In this document: positions 57,000 to 64,000 of the stretch, piece by piece
Numbering within the stretch: the stretch's first letter is position 1
How the letters are laid out: the number at the start of each line of letters is the position of its first letter
NCBI GenBank assembly: GCA_963691655.1
Contig: OY829326.1
Span: 77,183,235-77,247,234 of the forward strand
Length of the DNA: 64,000 nt
Direction: 5' to 3'
Source: Toxonevra muliebris
Taxonomy: Eukaryota; Arthropoda; Insecta; Diptera; Pallopteridae
Notes under the pieces: model-generated
Database searches by the model: none
What the model saw: only the letters and a program-made list of their open reading frames with translations
What the model was told of the DNA's origin: nothing
Position numbers and translations under genes: made by a program

Positions 57000-59768
57000 A
57001 AATGAGGGTAATTCGGATCGATGCATATAATTCCGATCGATTTGGTTTTGCTAATAACTTTTCTTTGGTATTTTTTATAAAGACGTCTTTTTTTCGAAGC
57101 GAACGAGAATTATTTCCCATTTCTAATGGTATGCAACACTTATTTCAATTATTTCAAATTAATCAGTTGTAAGATTGGCAGTAACCTACCTTCACAATGA
57201 ATTTGAATTCCGTAATCAAAGAGAGACAGTCTATATCGAAATTGTTTATTTGTGTTGATATATGGGTATATTTGTAAACTATACAAACAAACAATTGTCA
57301 AATCGTTCCAGGGGCGAAATTAAAATAGAAGAAAAAACTTAAAAATTATTTCTATGCTCATAGTCTTAAGAAATCTGTATTCGACTCCAGTTCATTTTGA
57401 ATTATAGAATGCAGATACATATTGTTAAACAATTTCCTTTTTATTCATCACGTTCCATGTTATTATTTAAGCACCAATGTATTGTCAATTGTTTAATAAT
57501 ATTAATAAAATCTAAATCTAAAAAAGAATATGGTCCGAAACGAATTGAACTATTTTTACATACATAAATTTCTGGTTTCTTCTATTTGTTAATAGTCCTC
57601 AGAGGTGAAGAGCGCTGAGCAAATAAAAATATTCTTTTACTTTTAAGTCACAAATTGCTGTCCATTTTTGTCGCATTTCGCTATTCTTTGGCAGCCTTTT
57701 TAATTGTTTTTTATCACAGTTATGAACATATTTCTGTATGCAAAATAAATTAATTATCTTTGTTTCTGTTTTACACAAGAAAAAGCTACTTTCGGACCTT
57801 TTTCTGTTTTAATTTATTAAATTCATTTAACAAAACAAATTTCACATAAACTAAACTCTAAAAAATGGAAAAAAATTATTTGATATGTTTGACACATATA
57901 TGCATATAATTCGGATCGATGATCCGAATTACCAGCAAATGAGGTGTTTGCATAATTACAAAATTTACAAAAACTATATAGTTTTAATTAATGAAAGTTT
58001 TTTAGTTGTGATTTAGATATGAGAGGCTGAGAGGAAAAGTAGTATAACTTCTACGTTCAGAAAAATGGAATAATTACACTTAAGAGCAAGAGCAAAACGA
58101 AATATGTTCAGAGCAAAAGTGAAACGAAATATGTTCAGAGCGAAAACGGAATAAAAAACTATGCTGTTCTTGCTCTGAAAGAATTGTTATACCATTTTTG
58201 TTCTTACTTTTAAGGCGTTTCGCTTTCACTCTAAACCGTATTACTTATGCCATTCTTGCACTGACACTCTAAATTATTTCACTTTTGCTCTTGTATAAAT
58301 TTTACCCCGCTTTTCCTCTCAGCCTGTCATTTATCATTCGAAAATGATATGAAACCGAATCGTCCTCATTTGAGAGGCTGAGAGGAAAAGTGGTATAACT
58401 CTAACTTCAGAAAAATGGAATAATTACACTTAAGAGCAAGAGCAAAACGAAATATGTTCAGAGCAAAAGTGAAACGAAATATGTTCAGAGCGAAAACGGA
58501 ATAAAAAACTATGCTGTTCTTGCTCTGAAAGAATTGTTATACCATTTTTGCTCTTACTTTTAACGCGTTTCATTTTCACTCTAAACCGTATTACTTATGC
58601 CATTCTTGCACTGACACTCTAAATTATTTCACTTTTGCTCTTATATAAATTTTAGCCCGCTTTTCCTCTCAGCCTGTCATATAATAGGTATTGTTTGGAG
58701 GTAATTCGGATCGACCCCCTTTGTTTAGAGAGTTTTTATGGAATTTGGGTTCAAAGTTTAGAAAAACTTGAAAAATATTTTGAATTTTAGTCAAAAATTT
58801 TGTATTTTAAAATCAAAAAAATTTTTTTTTATTGAAATATTAATTGAAATCAGTAGCGTTTCTTAGAGTTATAGCAATTTTGAACATTTGTTCATCCCTT
58901 TAATATTTTTTTTTTGATTTGTGGCCAACGATCAAATATATGAAATTCTTATCAGTAACGAAGGGGGGGAGTTAGGGAGGCGTTGGGGGAGGGGGCGGTT
59001 AGGGTGGAGTTGGAGGGAGTTGGGGTCGAGGTCAGGGGTATTTAACCCCAAATCCTTTCCCCTTTCCTACACACTTTAGATCCGCTATTGCTCCTACGTA
59101 AGATTTCACAGTCCCATACTTTTGTTTATAATACATATATTCGCATTTGTCACCCTGCCTCAGTCTTTTTTGATACGCCCATAATTGAGAATTAGTTCGG
59201 TGTGGAACAAGTAAGCCTCCATGTCAAATTTTATTAATTTAGCTCGATATGATATTCGAAGGTTTTTGATTTTTGCGAAAATGCCACGCCCACTTTTGAG
59301 ATACGGTCGAATTTTATAGCGCACAACTTGACACAAATACAAATGCATCTCTACACCAAATTCCACTAAGATCGGACAAATGGTATATGATTGCATAAGG
59401 AAAATATTTAGATTTGGACAACAATTTGTATGTATGTGTGTGTATGTATTTACGCATACATACATACATTTTTATATATATATATGTTTTCCTTAAGCAC
59501 CAAATTTATCTTTTGCATCTAAATAAATCTTAAATTAAAGATAATTTGCCATAAATTTTGCTGATCCAAATTACATGCAATCCATTTTTCTCGAAGTGAT
59601 GCTGTCTAAATAACTATCAAAAAAAAATTTATGTTTTGTTTTTTTTTTTAAACTTTAAAAGAGGAAGAAATATGCTTTAATTTTGTATTATATCATTTTT
59701 TTTTCATAAATCTGTAATCCTTATTTTTAGCACTCAAAGTTTCCCTTGCAAAAATCGATCCGAATTGT
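57000..59768 (+). repeat. large fold-back-type dispersed repeat, copy B
   Basis: Collinear with 774-2607. Starts GGTAACGTAAATGAGGGTAA then TTCGGATCGAT; ends TTGCAAAAATCGATCCGAAT. AATTCGGATCGAT-type motifs at 57010, 57907 and 58703 point inward on the left. ATCCAAATTAC/ATCCGAATT motifs at 59564 and 59757 point inward on the right. Differences from copy A: a longer unmatched segment at 57170-57900, the composite MITE at 58021-58678, loss of the block equivalent to about 1450-1695, and an extra 35 bp near 59345 that A lost between short ACAAATG repeats. No transposase. Confidence 0.75.
58021..58678. mobile_element. composite of two direct MITE copies in one target duplication
   Basis: Two near-identical units (58021-58328 and 58372-58678, about 308 bp each) lie in direct orientation with a 43-bp spacer. 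Each unit starts GAGAGGCTGAGAGGAAAAG and ends CTTTTCCTCTCAGCCTGTC (one mismatch when inverted) and is rich in GAGCAAAA/TTTTGCTC palindromic motifs. The pair is bounded by ATAT (58017-58020 and 58679-58682); the spacer is bounded by ATTT on both sides. Copy A at 1234-1256 preserves the uninterrupted site. The superfamily is unknown; 4-bp duplications occur in several. Confidence 0.85.
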
Positions 59769-59769
59769 A

Positions 59770-61230
59770 CTGAAACATCAAGTAAATTTGGTGTGGATGT
59801 TAAGCCTCATCTTAAGCTTCAACAAAAGAAAAAATATATCCCCATAACCAACCCTCTCTCCCTCGATACTATGGGTATATTTCTGCAACCCTTATTTTTA
59901 TCACATTTTGAATTAATTGTTAAAAATAATTTTTAAAAAAAATTAGTAGAATAATCATGAGAAATTATTGCCAATATTTGTAACTATTTTATAAAACATA
60001 TCACAGATGTGTACATACACAATCACGACCCCACACATGTGTAAACTTGACTATTCGAAATTTCGAACGCTGGCGCTTATCCTATAGTTTACATTTCTCC
60101 TAGCTTATCCTATAGTTGACATTTCTCTTATATTTGGTGTTAGATGTAAAAAGACGCTTCATAATTTTGTTCTTGTTTTATTAAGTGTTTCTACGTTTTA
60201 TAATCCATTTTTTGCAAAAAAAAGGTCAAAATTTCATCTATAATATACAATTTTTTTACCAGATTTTTTAAATCAGCGGGTCCCGGGTACCCAGAAAAAT
60301 ACATTTTTCCGAAAAAATTAGAAAAATAGAAGTTTGATCCGATCGCAATCGGTTAACCCATTAAGTCCGGGAGCGAGCCCGTTGAAAAATAAAAAATCGT
60401 CAAGCACATTTCTTTTTTCGTCACAAATTCAAAGGACAAATGGTATTATCAAATTTTTGTATTTTTTTAAAGTTTCTCTTCGCGTTAGAATAACTGTGAT
60501 AGCGATTACGTGTTCTAGTAACTTTTTTTTATCTGCATGAATTAAAATATACTTTGTTTAAGCAGGGTTCACATTATCCAGTGTTTACGTTATCGCGCGT
60601 TCGCGATACTTTATTTACTTATAACTAATATTAATACAGCATACTTTCGTAGTGCAAATCATTATACTTCACCTGGCGGCTCGACACTTTAGATAAAAAA
60701 TAATAAAAATACGGTATACTTTTTGGGTCATATTTTCTATAATATATGGACATACAAATATCTTTATTTCTCCACACTATTTAAAAATAGAATGATTTAT
60801 TTATTTTATACTACTAATCTATTGATATAGTATTTTTTAACATACTAATATGTGGAGACATACTTATATATAACTTACCATAACTCATACAATAAAAACA
60901 ATTGCAAATACAACAATTGATGCTGTATTTTCCAGCGATTTGGATATAAAACGCTGTTATAAATTTATATCTTATTTCGGTTGTCACAAACCCATACATT
61001 CGTGCATAAGTGATTTTACGGATTCGGAATAAAATGAGAAAATTAATTATGAATTTATCTTCATACAATATTCGGTGATTTAGTTAGAATATTTTGATTA
61101 ATTTTATTATTTTGTCTTTAAGCCTCTTTTAATTAATCTGTAAAAACTTTAAGTTCATAGACTAAGTAGGTAAATAACAACTGAACAACGAAAATAAAAA
61201 TATGGCAGTACAAATGGAACCGAGTCTGTA
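59770..61230. other. non-coding stretch
   Basis: AT-rich. TTAACCCATTAAGTCCGGG at 60354 looks like another piggyBac-like left end (compare 11933) without a visible right end. No gene supported. Confidence 0.4.
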
Positions 61231-61234
61231 TTAA

Positions 61235-62240
61235 ATATTTATTTATTTATTTATTTCATTGAGTCAATGGAAATTATAAAAAATTCCTTACAGACTAAAA
61301 CAATAGTAACTTAAAATTAATTAAAAATAAAAATAGATTTAAGACAAGCTTAAGGATAGAATTCATTGAGTAGGTTTTTAAATGAAACTTTAGTAATCGA
61401 GAAATCTAAAACCAAGGAACTAGAAATAGAATTAAACTCAGTTAAGGCTCTAGAAATAGGAGCAAAAGAGGCATAATTTGATCGTCGCAACCCAACATAA
61501 AATAAAGCTGAATGACGCAAATCTCTAGTTGGAATATTAAAATTGATTAGTTCTAGAAGAGCAGGACAATCAACAAAACCAACAATGATGTCATAAACAA
61601 ACATGAGAGACAAGATAGTTCTTCTGTTGTTCAAGGACTTTAGATCGATGAGCATGCAACGAGCATTGTAAGAGGGAATGGGCTCGGCAAAATGAAGACA
61701 ACGCAATGCAAATCGAATAAAGACTTTTTGAATCCGCTCAAGTCTATTAATATGATAGAGATAATGAGGCCTCCATATAAATGCTGCATATTCTAACCGA
61801 GATCTTACTAAGAAAGTAAACAGTATTTTGAGCGTAAAAGGATCAGAAAACTCTGAACTATTGCGACGGATAAAAGCTAACATAGAATACGCTTTAGGAA
61901 TGATACAATTTAAATGTGGAACAAAAGAAAACTTCACATCGAAAACAACCCCAAGATCTTTTATTTCACTCACTGATTTTAAGGTAGAATTGGCAATGTG
62001 ATAAGATGTAGGGATAGTATTATGAACTTTGGCAAAAGTCATATGGGAACATTTGTTGATATTTAGCGATAACCGAAATTTGCAGCACCAAATAAGAAAC
62101 AAATCTAAATCAGACTGTAGAATTTAAGAATCCGAGATATTTTTAATTACAGAATATATTTTTAAGTCGTCGGCATATAATAGGTATCTAGCAGTTGGAA
62201 AGCAGCATGAAATATCGTTAATAAATAAGAGAAAAAGTAT
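61235..62240 (-). pseudogene. jockey-like LINE 3' end, best-preserved copy
   Basis: The minus strand starts near 62240 inside the reverse transcriptase (SLLFINDI). It has an intact catalytic box LLYADDLKIY (YADD at 62166-62177), then one TAA stop in ISDS-stop-ILQSDLDLFL. From 62102 it stays open for 250 residues to 61350: FRLSLNINKCSHMTF, IKDLGVVFDVKFSFVPHL, then SRLEYAAFIWRPHY and NRLERIQKVFIRFALR. These are thumb and C-terminal segments of jockey-superfamily LINEs. A 3' UTR and a (TAAA)n tail follow (61237-61258 on +). It is 5'-truncated, with only one stop in about 300 codons, so this is a relatively young insertion. Confidence 0.8.
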
Positions 62241-62244
62241 GTTT

Positions 62245-64000
62245 CAATTTAGTTTAGTACTGAATAAGCGACATCTGTATGATTGAAGTGTAAGCACGTT
62301 TATAATAGCGACACCTGTTATTCGATAGTGCAATTAATTATAAATTTAGCGCAGACTCTTACTCAGTTTTTTCTACGATAAAAGTTATCGTATTTTGTTT
62401 CATGCGCCTTGTTATTTTAGCGTTCACTATGAAAAAGGCTTGGATTTCGACATAATCTCCGTTGCCTACATTTGGGCAGAAAACAAAATTATTATTTTAG
62501 CCTTCAATATGGAGGGATAAAAATTTTACAGCAATTTAGATCCTTGTACAGAGCGACAGTAATTAGTGAAAAAATACAGTAATTTGGAAATATTAAGTTT
62601 CACTATGCTCAGAACTTTTTCGGTAAAACTATTTTAAATTCTACTGCTTTCAAAGAAAAACATCTGTAAACAAACGAGTTATTTCTATAAACAAGATATA
62701 AGAAAAATATTCCAAAATCTATGTTTTTCTTATTTATAATCTTTTACAGTCAACGTTCGACAACGTGAATAAATTTTTTCTTCCATTGGCTATTCCAAAG
62801 CGTGAACAAAGTCTGAAGGCTCTAAAACGAGAACAAACTATCTTAGAAATTGTTGCGTTATTAACCTTTTCCACTACAAATTTTCCCGGTGGTTCGAATT
62901 TTTTGTTTTTTTGCTTTGTAATCAAATCATGAAATAATTATCCTAGGAGTGCATGAGTCGAATTGGAAATTGCTACGACCCCAGTGGTTTATTTGCGGAG
63001 AAAATCCAAATTTTCAAGTTTCTCTTTTCAAAAAAATAATGATGTAGTTTTTTAGTTAAATATCTAATGATTACGAATATAAATTTTTTGTTGTTGTTAC
63101 AAAAATTGAATAAAAATACCCTAAAATTAATTTATCTTCTACAAAACATTTTACATTTTTCAGTCGGGATTTTTAAACATTTGCTAAGATTGTTATTCCT
63201 ATATTTATTCGAAGTAAACATATTTCTGATTATATCACTAATTAGTTGAATAAATACAATTTATTAAAGCAACTAAAAATACCATTTAGTCTAACTTTGA
63301 TAGCTTGTACCTTATGAAAATGAAATGAAAAAATTCTTTTTCATTGGCAACAAGAAGTCATAGTATACTTTTAGGACGAATTTTCTCTTATGATAGAAGC
63401 TGATGCAAACAATTTTTTTGATGCAAATTGTTATTAAAAATTATTAATTTAACAATAAATCAAAACAAAAGAACGGATACTACCGTTTTGAAGATGTGAG
63501 CATTGGAGAGAGAAACTGAAATTGGTTGTAGTTTTTTATTTTTGTTGTACGTTAGATTATCGATGTTTATGTTGCTTTTTAAACGAAAAATCTTTTATTG
63601 CATGCATGTACATTAAATTTAATGCTGGGCTAACCATTTTAAAAAATAAATTAAAAATTGTTAAAAATTTGAAAATGTTACTGTTTTATTTCTGAATTGT
63701 GAAAGGTTATGTTGAAAATTTCTCTGAAACTAGTTTCATGAACTACATATTTATTAGTATTGGCTTCATTAATTCATTAAGCAACTACACAAAAAATGCC
63801 ACGCCCACTACTCCGATTACTATCGGAGCAAACATTAATTTATTTATTTTATTTGATTTCCTAGTACAGCAAGATATAATAACACTGTTCAACAGCCAAA
63901 AATGAGTAGAGACGGAACACGTGTACTTAGGGTAATGGGGGGTCGCTGAGTCCGAGTCCGAATCCGTGGTCCGCTTTGCTCTGCTATGTCACAATTTTTT
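62245..64000. other. non-coding stretch
   Basis: AT-rich with no recognised gene. Near the right edge (63938-63975) a GGGGGGTCGCTGAGTCCGAG segment resembles the core of the 31985-32295 repeat and may start another copy outside the window. Confidence 0.4.

Noticed and set aside
1..64000. CRISPR array, operon, phage or bacterial defence system
   Set aside because: No regular spacer-repeat array and no prokaryotic gene organisation; the sequence is eukaryotic repeat-rich DNA.

Overview
The window looks like gene-poor, AT-rich euchromatin of an insect, most likely a higher fly (Diptera). This is inferred from the density of TATG/ACAT and (CA)n microsatellites, CAA/CAG/GTT triplet tracts, and the mix of mariner/Tc1, piggyBac, hAT, RTE-, jockey- and I/R1-type elements. 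No bacterial or organellar features, CRISPR arrays or intact tRNA/rRNA genes were seen. Almost every long reading frame is either a shadow or part of a decayed transposable element (TE). No complete host protein-coding gene is visible.

The best host-gene evidence is two short candidate exons on the minus strand (46864-46926 and 2836-2982). Each has a consensus acceptor and donor, exactly one open frame or a clearly coding-like one, and matching phase 1-1 ends. If they belong to one transcript, nearly the whole window is intron (about 44 kb between them) filled with TE debris.

Layout. 0.8-2.6 kb: copy A of a large fold-back-type repeat, then an exon candidate. 6.5-9.3 kb: three LINE 3' fragments on the minus strand and a BED-finger-like remnant. 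11.9-12.5 kb: two piggyBac-like MITEs (TTAA flanks). 13.3-14.0 kb: unrecognised coding-like frames split by a tRNA-derived SINE. 18.0-21.0 kb: a 236-bp MITE with an 8-bp target duplication, an RTE-like LINE (+) and a jockey-like reverse transcriptase (-). 23.1-24.4 kb: a Tc1/mariner copy with complete ends and DD37E spacing. 27.4-27.9 kb: two tRNA-derived SINE heads. 29.8-31.2 kb: a piggyBac transposase remnant and a piggyBac-like MITE. 32-34.3 kb: a 120-bp tandem repeat, an RTE-like fragment and a truncated hAT MITE. 36.6-37.2 kb: a LINE with RNase H. 38.9-40.3 kb: a SINE head and a 1.28-kb element with terminal inverted repeats. 42.2-43.8 kb: a LINE split by a hAT MITE. 45.5-46.8 kb: a dispersed repeat with a minisatellite, then the second exon candidate. 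49.0-49.6 kb: a SINE head plus a jockey-like fragment. 50.3-51.8 kb: a mariner with both ends. 56.3-56.7 kb: a second mariner fragment. 57.0-59.8 kb: copy B of the large repeat, with a nested composite MITE. 61.2-62.2 kb: the best-preserved jockey-like LINE 3' end.

The TE relationships are the most informative part. Copies A and B act as each other's filled and empty sites. A SINE and a LINE share a 23-nt 3' block. Non-autonomous piggyBac-like elements lie near a decayed piggyBac transposase. All family assignments come from motif reading alone; no database search was possible.
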